From Rhodococcus sp. Leaf278 (GTDB lineage: Bacteria > Actinomycetota > Actinomycetes > Mycobacteriales > Mycobacteriaceae), in contig NZ_LMRR01000001.1 of assembly GCF_001426085.1 (NCBI RefSeq), positions 311,539 through 375,538 on the forward strand: 64,000 nt of DNA. The letters are read 5' to 3'. Positions 16,755-26,142 of the stretch are shown one piece after another. Below the pieces are notes generated by a model. The model did no database searches. It saw only the letters and a program-made list of their open reading frames with translations, and was not told the origin of the DNA. The position numbers were made by a program, and so were the translations under genes. Position 1 is the stretch's first letter; each line of letters opens with the position of its first letter.

Positions 16755-17899
16755 GTATCTGGACGACGCCCGAGCGTCAGCAGCTTCGGAAGACCGTGCG
16801 CAGCTTCGTGGAGCAGGACATCGCGCCGCACATGAATCAGTGGGAGACCGACGGAGAGATTCCGCGTGAGCTGCACAAGAAGGCGGCAGCTCTCGGTCTG
16901 ATCGGTGCCGGCTTTCCCGAGGAGGTCGGTGGGGACGGCGGAGATCTGGCCGACGCGGTCGTGATCTGTGAGGAGATGCACCAGGCCGGTGCGTCCGGGG
17001 GACTTTTCGCATCGCTGTTCACCAGCGGAATTGCGTTGCCGCATTTGGTTGCAGCACGCGACGCCGACCAGATCGAGAAGTGGGTGCGGCCCACGCTGGC
17101 CGGAGAGAAGATCGGCTCGCTCGCGATTACCGAGCCGGGCGGCGGTTCCGATGTCGGCCACCTCAGGACGAAGGCGGTCAGGGACGGCGAGCACTACGTC
17201 GTCAATGGATCCAAGACGTACATCACCTCGGGCTGCCGAGCAGACTTCGTCGTCACTGCGGTTCGCACCGGAGGAGACGGTGCGGCCGGTGTCTCGCTGC
17301 TCGTCATCGAGAAGGGCACACCCGGATTCGAGGTCACCAGCAAGCTCGACAAAATGGGCTGGCGCGCATCCGATACTGCTGAGCTCTCGTTCGTCGACGC
17401 CCGAGTGCCGGTGAGCAACCTCGTCGGTGCGGAGAACAGTGGGTTCGCGCAGATCGCACAGGCATTTCTCACCGAGCGCATCGCCCTCGCCGCCCAGGCC
17501 TACGCCAGCGCGCAGCGCTGCCTCGATCTGACTCTGCGTTGGGTCCGCGATCGGGAAACGTTCGGAAAACCGCTCATCGCACGGCAATCCGTACAGAACA
17601 CCGTCACCGAGATGGCCCGCAAGATCGACATCGCCCGCGTCTACACCCGCTCCCTCGTCGAGAGATCGATGGAGGAGGACGCCGACTTCATCGCCGAGGT
17701 CTGCTTCGCGAAGAACACCGCCGTCGAATCCGGAGAGTGGGTCGCCAATCAAGCGGTGCAACTCTTCGGCGGACTCGGCTACATGCGCGAGAGCGAAGTC
17801 GAACGGCAGTACCGCGACATGCGCATCCTCGGTATCGGCGGCGGGACCACAGAAATTCTCACCGGACTGGCCGCAAAACGATTGGGGTACCAGGCATGA
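16751..17899 (+). CDS. Acyl-CoA dehydrogenase (first of two in the operon)
   Basis: The 382-residue flavoprotein has the usual N-terminal helical, middle beta and C-terminal helical domains. LAITEPGGGSDVGHLRTKAVRDG is the FAD/substrate-binding signature, YVVNGSKTYITSG follows, and the C-terminus QLFGGLGYMRESEVERQYRDMRILGIGGGTTEI has the Glu-containing loop of the short/branched-chain group. It should form an alpha,beta-double bond in a CoA thioester, handing electrons to ETF. Both ends overlap neighbouring genes by ATGA. Confidence 0.92.
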   Translation: MSIWTTPERQQLRKTVRSFVEQDIAPHMNQWETDGEIPRELHKKAAALGLIGAGFPEEVGGDGGDLADAVVICEEMHQAGASGGLFASLFTSGIALPHLVAARDADQIEKWVRPTLAGEKIGSLAITEPGGGSDVGHLRTKAVRDGEHYVVNGSKTYITSGCRADFVVTAVRTGGDGAAGVSLLVIEKGTPGFEVTSKLDKMGWRASDTAELSFVDARVPVSNLVGAENSGFAQIAQAFLTERIALAAQAYASAQRCLDLTLRWVRDRETFGKPLIARQSVQNTVTEMARKIDIARVYTRSLVERSMEEDADFIAEVCFAKNTAVESGEWVANQAVQLFGGLGYMRESEVERQYRDMRILGIGGGTTEILTGLAAKRLGYQA

Positions 17900-19494
17900 G
17901 CGTGCTGAAGTCCACCCTCGACACCGCGTCGGAGCAGTATTCCGGTGCCACCGAGGCCATGCACACCAAGCTGGCCGAGATCGACGCCGAGCACTCGAAG
18001 GCTCTGCTCGGCGGGGGTCAGAAGTACGTCGAGCGCCACAAGAAGCGGGGCAAGCTACTTGCCCGTGAACGCATCGAGCTGTTGATCGACGAGGATTCCG
18101 CCTTTCTGGAACTGTGTCCACTTGCAGCCTGGGGCAGCGACTTTCCCGTCGGAGCCAGCACCGTCATGGGTATCGGCGTGGTGTGCGGCGTCGAATGCCT
18201 CATCGTCGCCAACGATCCGACCGTCCGCGGCGGGGCGAGCAACCCGTGGACCCTCAAGAAGGGGTTCCGCGGCAACGACATCGCCACGCAGAACCGGCTT
18301 CCGGTCATCTCCTTGGTCGAGTCCGGTGGAGCCGATCTACCGACGCAGAAGGAGGTGTTCATCCCCGGCGGTCGAATGTTCCGTGATCTGACGCAGCTGT
18401 CGGCGGCGGGCATTCCGACGATCGCGTTGGTGTTCGGTAACTCCACTGCCGGCGGTGCATACATCCCCGGAATGTCCGATCACGTGGTCATGATCAAGGA
18501 GCAATCAAAGGTGTTCCTCGCCGGGCCACCGTTGGTCAAGATGGCCACCGGTGAGGACTCGGACGACGAGTCGCTCGGCGGTGCCGAGATGCATGCTCGA
18601 AAGTCAGGTTTGGCAGACTATTTCGCCGTCGACGAGCAGGATGCGATCCGTATCGGACGCAGCATCGTCTCGCGGCTGAACTGGAAGAAGAAGGGCCCGG
18701 AGCCGCGCGCCGAGATCATCGAGCCGCTGGCCGACCCCGAGGATCTGCTCGGCATCGTCCCCACCGATCTGAAGATCCCGTTCGATCCTCGCGAGGTGAT
18801 CGCCCGCATCGTCGACGGCTCCGATTTCGACGAGTTCAAGCCCATGTACGGCGGCTCGCTCGTCACCGGATGGGCCGAGCTGCACGGCTATCCCATCGGC
18901 ATCCTGGCCAATGCCCGCGGTGTGCTGTTCAGTGAGGAATCGCAGAAGGCGACGCAGTTCATTCAGCTCGCCAACCGCTCGAACACCCCACTGTTGTTCC
19001 TTCACAACACCACCGGCTACATGGTCGGCAAGGAATACGAGGAAGGCGGGATGATCAAGCACGGCTCGATGATGATCAACGCCGTGTCCAACTCGACGGT
19101 TCCGCACATCTCGATCCTGCTCGGTGCCTCCTACGGTGCCGGTCACTACGGCATGTGCGGTCGCGCCTTCGACCCGCGGTTCCTGTTCGCCTGGCCGTCG
19201 AGCAAATCCGCAGTCATGGGTGGCGCGCAACTCGCCGGTGTCATCTCCATCGTCGGACGTGCCGCCGCCGAGGCCCGTGGCCAAGCATTCGACGCCGAGG
19301 CCGACGCCGGAATGCGCGCGATGATCGAAGCGCAGATCGAAGCCGAGTCGCTGCCCATGTTCCTCTCCGGACGCCTCTACGACGACGGTGTCATCGACCC
19401 TCGTGATACCCGCACGGTAGTGGGAATGTGCCTGTCGGCCATTGCCTCTGCCCCGATCGAAGGCACCGCCAACTTCGGTGTCTTCCGGATGTGA
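17896..19494 (+). CDS. Acyl-CoA carboxylase beta subunit (carboxyltransferase)
   Basis: The 532-residue protein has the two crotonase-like carboxyltransferase halves: ERHKKRGKLLARERIELLIDE and the ISLVESGGADLPTQKEVF segment in the first, and FLHNTTGYMVGKEYEEGGMIKHGSMMINAVSNS plus the biotin-contacting GASYGAGHYGMCGRAFDPRF region in the second. The pattern resembles methylcrotonyl-CoA and geranyl-CoA carboxylases more than propionyl-CoA carboxylases, since the GKEYEEGG and YGAGHYGM stretches are typical of that group. It pairs with the alpha subunit 4 bp downstream. ATG 17896 overlaps the previous stop. Confidence 0.92.
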   Translation: MSVLKSTLDTASEQYSGATEAMHTKLAEIDAEHSKALLGGGQKYVERHKKRGKLLARERIELLIDEDSAFLELCPLAAWGSDFPVGASTVMGIGVVCGVECLIVANDPTVRGGASNPWTLKKGFRGNDIATQNRLPVISLVESGGADLPTQKEVFIPGGRMFRDLTQLSAAGIPTIALVFGNSTAGGAYIPGMSDHVVMIKEQSKVFLAGPPLVKMATGEDSDDESLGGAEMHARKSGLADYFAVDEQDAIRIGRSIVSRLNWKKKGPEPRAEIIEPLADPEDLLGIVPTDLKIPFDPREVIARIVDGSDFDEFKPMYGGSLVTGWAELHGYPIGILANARGVLFSEESQKATQFIQLANRSNTPLLFLHNTTGYMVGKEYEEGGMIKHGSMMINAVSNSTVPHISILLGASYGAGHYGMCGRAFDPRFLFAWPSSKSAVMGGAQLAGVISIVGRAAAEARGQAFDAEADAGMRAMIEAQIEAESLPMFLSGRLYDDGVIDPRDTRTVVGMCLSAIASAPIEGTANFGVFRM

Positions 19495-19498
19495 AGCC

Positions 19499-21502
19499 AT
19501 GACCGTAACCTCCGTCCTCGTAGCCAACCGCGGCGAAATCGCCCGCCGTGTCTTCACTACCTGCCGCGCCGAGGGCATCGACACCGTCGCGGTATTCGCC
19601 GACGCCGACGCCAACTCCCCGCACGTGCGTGAGGCCGATGCGGCCGTGCGATTGCCCGGCAACAGCTCGAGCGAGACCTACCTTCGTGGTGAGCTCGTTA
19701 TCGCCGCTGCAGTACAGGCCGGGGCAGACGCGGTGCATCCGGGCTACGGCTTCCTCTCCGAGAACGCCGATTTCGCGCAGCAGGTCCAGAATGCCGGCTT
19801 GACGTGGATCGGACCGCCGGTCAAGGCGATCGAACTGATGGGCTCGAAGGTCGAGTCCAAGAAGATGATGGCCGACGCCGGAGTGCCGGTACTGACGCAG
19901 CTCGATCCCGAGTCGGTCACCGAGAACGAACTTCCGGTGCTCATCAAGGCCTCCGCGGGTGGCGGTGGGCGCGGCATGCGGATCGTGCGCAGCCTCGACA
20001 CACTGCAGTCCGAAATCGAGGCAGCGGGTCGAGAAGCTCTGTCGGCGTTCGGTGACGGAACGGTGTTCGTCGAGCGCTACATCGAGACCGGCCGGCACAT
20101 CGAAGTACAGGTCATGGCCGACAGATTCGGCACCGTGTGGACCGTGGGCGAGCGTGAATGTTCGATCCAGCGTCGTCACCAGAAGGTCGTCGAAGAAGCG
20201 CCGTCACCACTCGTCGAACGCATAGACGGTATGCGCGAGAAGCTCTTCCATGCGGCGACGCTGGCCACCGAGGCCATCGGCTACGAGGGCGCGGGCACCG
20301 TGGAATTCCTCGCCGACGAGAAGGGCAACTTCTTCTTCCTCGAGATGAACACCCGTCTGCAGGTCGAGCACCCGGTCACCGAATGCACGACAGGTCTGGA
20401 TCTGGTCTCGCTGCAGATTCGGGTGGCAGCGGGGGAGCGTTTGCCCGCCGAGCAGCCGGCGACGCGCGGTCACTCCATCGAAGTTCGCCTGTACGCCGAG
20501 GATCCGGCTCAGGATTGGCAGCCGCAGAGCGGTGCCGTGCATCGATTCGAGATTCCCGGTGCGCAGTTCGAGGTGTTGGACAAGGCGAGCAGGAGTGGAG
20601 CCCGCGGAACGACCCGGGGATACATCCGAGTTGATTCCGGCGTCGAGTCCGGCAGTGTGGTGAGCACTCATTACGACCCGATGCTCGCAAAGGTCATCTC
20701 GTTCGCGCCGACGCGAGACCAGGCAGCGAACCTGCTGGCGAAAGCACTGCAGCGAGCCACCATTCACGGCCTGAAGACCAACCGAGATCTGTTGGTCAAC
20801 ATCCTGCGGCACCCTTCGTTCCTGGCCGGCGACACCGACACCGCCTTCTTCGACACCCACGGCCTCGATGTGCTGTCGCTACCGATCGCGCAGGGCCGCG
20901 GCGTGGAGCTGTCGGCTCTCGCAGCAGCTCTGGCCGACGCGGCGAACAACGTCGAGCGAGCCCGGGTGAATCGAGGGCTCCCGGGCGGGTGGCGCAACCT
21001 GCGGTCGCAGCCGCAGCGCAAGACATACGACGACATCACCGTCGAATATTCCATCGGACGCAGCGGACTCACCTCCGCGGTAGATGGGGTCACGCTGGAT
21101 GGCGTCGAACTCGTCGAGCACACGCCGACCTCGGTGACGTTGGATGTCAACGGTATTCGACGTACCTTCGCGGTGAGCAGCTATGGGTCGGATGTATTCG
21201 TCGATTCTTCGCTCGGGCCGGTCCGTCTGGTCCGCGCCCCGCGGTTCACCGACCCCAGCGACGAGGTGGCTGCGGGATCGCTACTGGCGCCGATGCCGGG
21301 CAGCGTCGTCAGAATCGCTGCTGCGCAGGGCGATACCGTCACCGCCGGTCAGCCCATCCTGTGGCTCGAGGCGATGAAGATGGAACACACGGTGACCGCA
21401 CCCGCGGACGGTGTCCTTACCGAACTGAACGTGCAGCAAGGTCAACAGGTCGAAGTCGGCGCAGTTCTGGCCGTGGTCTCAGAAGGAGCAGAGCAAGCAT
21501 GA
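19499..21502 (+). CDS. Acyl-CoA carboxylase alpha subunit (biotin carboxylase plus BCCP)
   Basis: The 667-residue protein contains an N-terminal biotin carboxylase (VLVANRGEIARRVF, the ATP-grasp glycine loop KASAGGGGRGMRIV, and FLEMNTRLQVEHPVTE), a middle BT-like region, and a C-terminal biotinyl domain with EAMKMEH, where the Lys near residue 627 is biotinylated. It carboxylates biotin with bicarbonate and ATP and delivers it to the beta subunit. The ATG at 19499 was chosen because it follows the beta-subunit stop by 4 bp and gives the canonical start; an in-frame upstream start lies inside the previous gene. Confidence 0.93.
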   Translation: MTVTSVLVANRGEIARRVFTTCRAEGIDTVAVFADADANSPHVREADAAVRLPGNSSSETYLRGELVIAAAVQAGADAVHPGYGFLSENADFAQQVQNAGLTWIGPPVKAIELMGSKVESKKMMADAGVPVLTQLDPESVTENELPVLIKASAGGGGRGMRIVRSLDTLQSEIEAAGREALSAFGDGTVFVERYIETGRHIEVQVMADRFGTVWTVGERECSIQRRHQKVVEEAPSPLVERIDGMREKLFHAATLATEAIGYEGAGTVEFLADEKGNFFFLEMNTRLQVEHPVTECTTGLDLVSLQIRVAAGERLPAEQPATRGHSIEVRLYAEDPAQDWQPQSGAVHRFEIPGAQFEVLDKASRSGARGTTRGYIRVDSGVESGSVVSTHYDPMLAKVISFAPTRDQAANLLAKALQRATIHGLKTNRDLLVNILRHPSFLAGDTDTAFFDTHGLDVLSLPIAQGRGVELSALAAALADAANNVERARVNRGLPGGWRNLRSQPQRKTYDDITVEYSIGRSGLTSAVDGVTLDGVELVEHTPTSVTLDVNGIRRTFAVSSYGSDVFVDSSLGPVRLVRAPRFTDPSDEVAAGSLLAPMPGSVVRIAAAQGDTVTAGQPILWLEAMKMEHTVTAPADGVLTELNVQQGQQVEVGAVLAVVSEGAEQA

Positions 21503-22659
21503 GTTTCATCGAAACCGAAGAGCAGAAGGGGCTGCGCAACGCGGTCTCGTCACTGGGCAAGCGCTACAACTACATCGACTACGTGTTGCCCAAAGCGCGC
21601 AAGGGCGAGCCGCTGACCGAACTGTGGAACGAGGCGGGCAAGCTCGGCTTCCTCGGCGTCAACCTGCCCGAGGAGTACGGCGGCGGCGGGGCAGGCATCT
21701 ACGAACTCGCGCTCGTGCAGGAGGAGTTGGCCGCGCACGGAGCCGGTCTGCTGTTGGTCGTCGTCAGCCCGGCCATCTGCGGCACCATCATCGGCAAGTA
21801 CGGCACGGTAGACCAGAAGCAGGAGTGGCTCACCGCTCTCGCCGACGGGTCCAAGATCATGGTCTTCGGGATCACCGAGCCCGACGCGGGATCCAACTCG
21901 CATCAGATCACCACCACCGCGCGCCGTGACGGCGACGAGTGGATTCTCAAGGGCAACAAGATCTACATCTCCGGTGTCGACCAGGCCGACGCGGTATTGA
22001 TCGTCGCCCGCACCGAGGATTCCAAGACCGGCAAGCTCAAGCCGGCCCTGTTCATCGTGCCCACCGACGCTCCGGGACTGCAGAAGACGCAGATGGAGAT
22101 GGACATCGTCGAGCCCGATCACCAGTTCGTACTGTTCCTCGATGACGTCCGGTTGCCCGCCGAGGCACTCGTCGGCGAGGCCGACGCCGCCCTGATGCAG
22201 CTGTTCGCCGGCCTGAACCCCGAGCGCATTCTCGGTGCCGCGATGGCTGTCGGTATGGGTCGCTACGCTCTGGACGCGGCGGTCAAATACGCCAACGAGC
22301 GGACGGTCTGGAAGACGCCCATCGGCGCACACCAGGGCTTGGCGCACCCGCTGGCGCAGTGCAAGATCGAGCTGGAGTTGGCGAAATTGATGATGCAGAA
22401 GGCAGCGGTGCTCTACGACTCCGGCGACGATTTCGGTGCCGCCGAGGCCGCGAACATGGCCAAGTATGCCGCCGCCGAGGCCAGTATCAAGGCGCTGGAT
22501 CAGGCGATCCAGACCCACGGCGGTGCCGGCTTGAGCAGTGAGTACGGCCTGGCGGCGATGCTCGGAGCTGCCCGCATCGCCCGCGTCGCGCCGGTGAGCC
22601 GGGAGATGATCCTCAACTTTGTCAGCCAGCACTCGCTCGGACTGCCCAGGAGCTACTGA
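21499..22659 (+). CDS. Acyl-CoA dehydrogenase (second in the operon)
   Basis: The 386-residue protein has the ACAD fold: VFGITEPDAGSNSHQITTTARRDG (FAD signature), WILKGNKIYISG, and C-terminal QAIQTHGGAGLSSEYGLAAMLGAARIARVAPVSREMILNFVSQ. The last segment lacks the Y-x-x-E type loop of the first ACAD and resembles long-chain or AtuF/LiuB-associated relatives, so the two enzymes probably act on different intermediates. ATG 21499 overlaps the carboxylase stop; its own stop shares one base with the next start. Confidence 0.9.
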   Translation: MSFIETEEQKGLRNAVSSLGKRYNYIDYVLPKARKGEPLTELWNEAGKLGFLGVNLPEEYGGGGAGIYELALVQEELAAHGAGLLLVVVSPAICGTIIGKYGTVDQKQEWLTALADGSKIMVFGITEPDAGSNSHQITTTARRDGDEWILKGNKIYISGVDQADAVLIVARTEDSKTGKLKPALFIVPTDAPGLQKTQMEMDIVEPDHQFVLFLDDVRLPAEALVGEADAALMQLFAGLNPERILGAAMAVGMGRYALDAAVKYANERTVWKTPIGAHQGLAHPLAQCKIELELAKLMMQKAAVLYDSGDDFGAAEAANMAKYAAAEASIKALDQAIQTHGGAGLSSEYGLAAMLGAARIARVAPVSREMILNFVSQHSLGLPRSY

Positions 22660-23411
22660 TGGCCGTTCTCGCCGAGAACTCCGCGAGCACGGCGTATTTG
22701 ACGTTGGATTCGCCGGAGAACCGAAATGCGTTGTCCTCGGTGTTGGTCGACGAGCTCAGCGCCGGCCTCGTCGCCGCGGCCGAAAACGATGACGTCAGAA
22801 CGATCGTGCTCGGCCACACCGGCACGACGTTCTGTGCGGGAGCCGATCTCCGAGAAGCGGGATCATCACCGGAACTTCGCACCCGGCAGATGCTCGACCT
22901 GATGCGGTTGATCATCGACACTCCCAAACCCGTCGTCGCGCAGATCGACGGGCACGTGCGAGCAGGCGGGATGGGACTCGTCGCGGCCTGCGATGTCGCG
23001 GTCGCCGGCCCGGAGAGTTCGTTCGCGTTGACGGAGGTTCGCCTCGGCCTCGCCGCGTCGGTCATCTCGGTGGCCGTGCTGCCGCGATTGAGCTCCCGAG
23101 CAGCGAGTCGGTACTTGCTCACCGGGGAGACGTTCGACGGTGCCACGGCCGAATCGATCGGCCTGATCACCGTGGCCGATGCCATCCCAGCGGCTGTGGT
23201 GGCCGACTACATGATCATGTTTCGGAAGTGCTCGCCGCAGGGCTTGGCCGAGTCGAAGCAGCTCACCACGGCTGCCATCAGGCGCGAGATCGACGAGCGG
23301 GGAACGGCCGTCGCCGAGCAATCGGCCAGGTTGTTTGCATCGGACGAGGCCCGAGAGGGGATGATGTCCTTTCTGGAGAAGAGACCTCCGTCCTGGGTCC
23401 TCGAGAAGTAG
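22659..23411 (+). CDS. Enoyl-CoA hydratase/isomerase family protein
   Basis: The 250-residue crotonase has LDSPENRNALSSVLVDEL, GTTFCAGADLREAGS (first oxyanion-hole region) and IDGHVRAGGMGLVAACDVAVA (second). The catalytic Glu of true hydratases is expected near FALTEVRLGLAA, where a Glu is present. Hydration of the carboxylated enoyl-CoA, in the manner of methylglutaconyl-CoA or isohexenyl-glutaconyl-CoA hydratase, is the expected step, inferred from operon content. Start and preceding stop share one base. Confidence 0.9.
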   Translation: MAVLAENSASTAYLTLDSPENRNALSSVLVDELSAGLVAAAENDDVRTIVLGHTGTTFCAGADLREAGSSPELRTRQMLDLMRLIIDTPKPVVAQIDGHVRAGGMGLVAACDVAVAGPESSFALTEVRLGLAASVISVAVLPRLSSRAASRYLLTGETFDGATAESIGLITVADAIPAAVVADYMIMFRKCSPQGLAESKQLTTAAIRREIDERGTAVAEQSARLFASDEAREGMMSFLEKRPPSWVLEK

Positions 23412-23434
23412 GGCGGGCGAGAAGGAGTAGGGAA

Positions 23435-24067
23435 ATGGTGATGGCGCGCGAACCCAAGCAGGACCGCAGCAGGGTGACGCGTCAGCGACTGCTCGAGGCG
23501 ACAATCGACTCACTTGCCGAGCAGGGCTGGGTCGCAACCACGGTCGGTGTCGTCGCCGAGCGCGCCGGCGTCTCACGCGGCGCGACCCAACATCATTTCC
23601 CGACGCGTGAGGACCTCATCACCGGGGCCCTCGAGTACATGTTCGACACCCGAATGGACGACGCGCGGCGCGAAGCCCAGGACATTCCTCCGGGTCCAGG
23701 ACGGACGAAGCTCGTCGTCGAGCGGCTCGTCGAGTACTACACCGGGCCGATGTTCAAAGCGGCACTGCAGGTGTGGACGGCCGCTTCCGCAGATCCCGAG
23801 TTGCGCGATCGAATCGTGCCCCTCGAAGAACGGTTCGGCCGCCGTGCCCACCAGATGGCCGTCGAGAACCTCGGTGTCGACGACAACGATCCCGTCACTC
23901 ACCGCCTCGTGCAGGCGACACTCGACCTCGCCCGTGGCCTCGGACTCGCGGATGTGCTCACCGACGATGCGCGACGACGCGTCGAAATCGTCCGCACATG
24001 GGCCGACGTTCTCGATGCCTCGCTGGGCGCGCGGCACTCCGTCGTCGCCGGTTCGGTAGCGGGCTAG
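23435..24067 (+). CDS. TetR-family regulator of the Atu-like operon
   Basis: The 210-residue protein has an N-terminal TetR domain (RVTRQRLLEATIDSLAEQGW through AERAGVSRGATQHHFPTREDLI) and a helical effector-binding C-terminus. AAGGAG at 23422-23427 sets the ATG at 23435; ATG 23441 is a second option. Being the last gene of the operon, 23 bp after the hydratase, it probably represses the operon through the palindrome at 14204-14221, with an acyl-CoA intermediate as inducer. Both points are inference. Confidence 0.9.
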   Translation: MVMAREPKQDRSRVTRQRLLEATIDSLAEQGWVATTVGVVAERAGVSRGATQHHFPTREDLITGALEYMFDTRMDDARREAQDIPPGPGRTKLVVERLVEYYTGPMFKAALQVWTAASADPELRDRIVPLEERFGRRAHQMAVENLGVDDNDPVTHRLVQATLDLARGLGLADVLTDDARRRVEIVRTWADVLDASLGARHSVVAGSVAG

Positions 24068-24115
24068 ACCTCACTGGCTCTGCAACGCCGCCGAACCTGT
24101 GCTTGAGTCTGGCGG

Positions 24116-25531
24116 GTGACTTCCGATATCGCACGCGTGCACCGCGGCCACATTTTTCACGTCGCAGGCTCGCCCACCGTGCTCGACGCTGCCGCATCGT
24201 TGGTGTCGATTCCCGACGGCGCGCTGGTGGTCTCCGCCGAGGGCGTCATCGAGTTCTGTGGCGAGTTCGATTCTCTTCCAACGCAATACGCGCGTAGTGA
24301 AATCGCTGATCACCGTCCCGGGTTTGTCCTGCCAGGATTCGTCGACACCCACATTCACTTTCCGCAGACCTATGCCGGTGATTCCTACGGCGGCGGGCAG
24401 CTTCTCGAATGGCTGAACACGTGCATCTTCCCGTCCGAGTCGCGTTTCGTCGATCCCGAGTTCGCCGACGCGGCCGCCAGGGACTTCTGCGCCGCCCGCA
24501 TCCGGGCCGGGACCACGCAGGCGATGGTCTTCGGCTCGGCCTTCCCACACGCACAGGATTCGCTGTTCTCCGAAACGAGGAAGCACGGACTACGCATCGT
24601 CAGTGGACGCGGGGTCCAGACCACCGGCCCGGCGTCGGCGCAGGCCTTGATCACCGGTGAGGACGAGGCCATCCGGCTGGTCTCGGAAGAAATCGAGAAA
24701 TGGCACGCGGTAGATACCGGCGACGTCGACACGGCGATGGTGCACGTGGCCGTCGTCCCGCGGTTCTCGCTCTCGGTGACGATCGAGACGCTGAAGAATC
24801 TCGGTGAGCTCTACGACTCCGTCCGCGCGCGGGGCGTCTACTTCCACACGCACCTCAACGAGAACAACCGGCCGGGCACGGGCGAGATCGATGCCACCAA
24901 GAACGCCTACGGGGTGGACACCTACCTCGACACCTACGACGGCAAGTTTCTGCCGGGCTCGCAGGTCGGCGGTAAGAGCTTCCTCGGCAAGCGGACCATC
25001 CTGGCCCACGCGGTGCACTGCCAGGACGTCGAGCTGGCACGGATGGCCGAGACCGGCACCTCCATCGCGCACTGTCCTACGTCGCAGCAATTCCTGGGCT
25101 CGGGCACGATGCCGTGGAAGCGCACCGTCGCCGCAGGAATGAACATCGCCATCGGGTCCGACTTCGGCGGCGGTGACGAGTGGTTGCTACCGCAGGTGCT
25201 CGCCGATGCCTTCAAGGTGCACATCTCCGAACCGAGAGACGACGGGTTGTCGCTGCACCCGGCGGAATTGCTGTTCACCGGAACCCTAGCCGGGGCGCGT
25301 GCCTTGGATATGGAGAACCGGATCGGCAACTTCGACCCCGGCAAGGAAGCCGATTTCGTCGTCGTCGATCCGTCCGCCTGGCCGCAGTTGGCGGCTGCGA
25401 TCGACCACGGTGTTCGCGCCGAGGACGCCGACTTGGCCCGAGACCAGACCTTGTTCGCCCTCCTGATGGCCATGCGCGAGCCTGCCATCGTCGGCGTGTA
25501 TGTCCAGGGACGCGCACTGCACGGCACATGA
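24116..25531 (+). CDS. guaD: Guanine deaminase
   Basis: The 471-residue amidohydrolase converts guanine to xanthine and ammonia in purine salvage or breakdown. Zinc-site and family motifs are PGFVDTHIHFPQT, YFHTHLNENN, ILAHAVHCQD, SIAHCPTSQQFLGSGTMPW and IGSDFGGGDEWL, all typical of GuaD rather than of cytosine or chlorohydrolase relatives. The GTG at 24116 lies just upstream of a conserved N-terminus. It is not accompanied by other purine catabolic genes in this window. Confidence 0.92.
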   Translation: MTSDIARVHRGHIFHVAGSPTVLDAAASLVSIPDGALVVSAEGVIEFCGEFDSLPTQYARSEIADHRPGFVLPGFVDTHIHFPQTYAGDSYGGGQLLEWLNTCIFPSESRFVDPEFADAAARDFCAARIRAGTTQAMVFGSAFPHAQDSLFSETRKHGLRIVSGRGVQTTGPASAQALITGEDEAIRLVSEEIEKWHAVDTGDVDTAMVHVAVVPRFSLSVTIETLKNLGELYDSVRARGVYFHTHLNENNRPGTGEIDATKNAYGVDTYLDTYDGKFLPGSQVGGKSFLGKRTILAHAVHCQDVELARMAETGTSIAHCPTSQQFLGSGTMPWKRTVAAGMNIAIGSDFGGGDEWLLPQVLADAFKVHISEPRDDGLSLHPAELLFTGTLAGARALDMENRIGNFDPGKEADFVVVDPSAWPQLAAAIDHGVRAEDADLARDQTLFALLMAMREPAIVGVYVQGRALHGT

Positions 25532-25564
25532 CTGGATGACCGTCCGATTGATAGGTTCACTGCG

Positions 25565-25593
25565 ACGTCGAACTGCTGTAAACGTCGAACTGC
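25565..25593 (+). repeat. Two 12-bp direct repeats upstream of the DUF3558 pair
   Basis: ACGTCGAACTGC occurs at 25565-25576 and 25582-25593, a 17-bp period, 28 bp before the first DUF3558 start. This could be a paired activator site or a chance duplication. Confidence 0.4.
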
Positions 25594-25620
25594 AGGATCG
25601 GACAACACGCGAAGGACGGC

Positions 25621-26142
25621 ATGAAGCGAGTGGCCCTGGTGATCACCGCAGTCGCCGCGCTTCTCGCGGGCTGCGGTAGTTCCGATACCGACGCTGCCGA
25701 TACCTCGACCGAGGCAACGCCGACGACCACCGGCGCCTACGAGCCCGGTCCGTTCTTCGGTGAATGCGGATCGATCACCGACGCCGAGGTACAGACGGCG
25801 TTCGGAGCCGGACCGTTCGGTCAGATCACCCGCAACTCCGTCGGCTGCCAATGGGAAACCGTGGGCTTCGGTGGGCCCGGTGTCAGCTTCTCCTGGTATC
25901 GCGGTAGCCCCATCGGCCGCGAGCGCGCAGGCTCCGAGCTGATCGGCCGGCCGGCCAAGGACATCGAGATCGACGGGAATCCCGGGTTCGAGGCCGAGCA
26001 GGGCGCGCTGTGCGAGATCGGAGTGCAATTCGGCGACGACTTCTTCCACTGGTCCATCACGTACTCCGACTCACCGGCGGCGCGTCCGCCGTGTGATGTC
26101 GGAAACGAACTCGCGACACTGACCGTGGAGCGCAAGCAATGA
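25621..26142 (+). CDS. DUF3558 lipoprotein, first of a pair
   Basis: The 173-residue protein has a lipoprotein signal ending LLAGC (Cys18) and a Thr/Asp-rich tether, then a DUF3558 domain with the family's paired cysteines (FFGECGSITDAEV, NSVGCQWETV, GALCEIGV, RPPCDVGNELA). DUF3558 proteins are surface lipoproteins found mainly in actinomycetes; their function is unknown. Its stop overlaps the next start by ATGA, so the two are translationally coupled paralogues. Confidence 0.82.
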   Translation: MKRVALVITAVAALLAGCGSSDTDAADTSTEATPTTTGAYEPGPFFGECGSITDAEVQTAFGAGPFGQITRNSVGCQWETVGFGGPGVSFSWYRGSPIGRERAGSELIGRPAKDIEIDGNPGFEAEQGALCEIGVQFGDDFFHWSITYSDSPAARPPCDVGNELATLTVERKQ

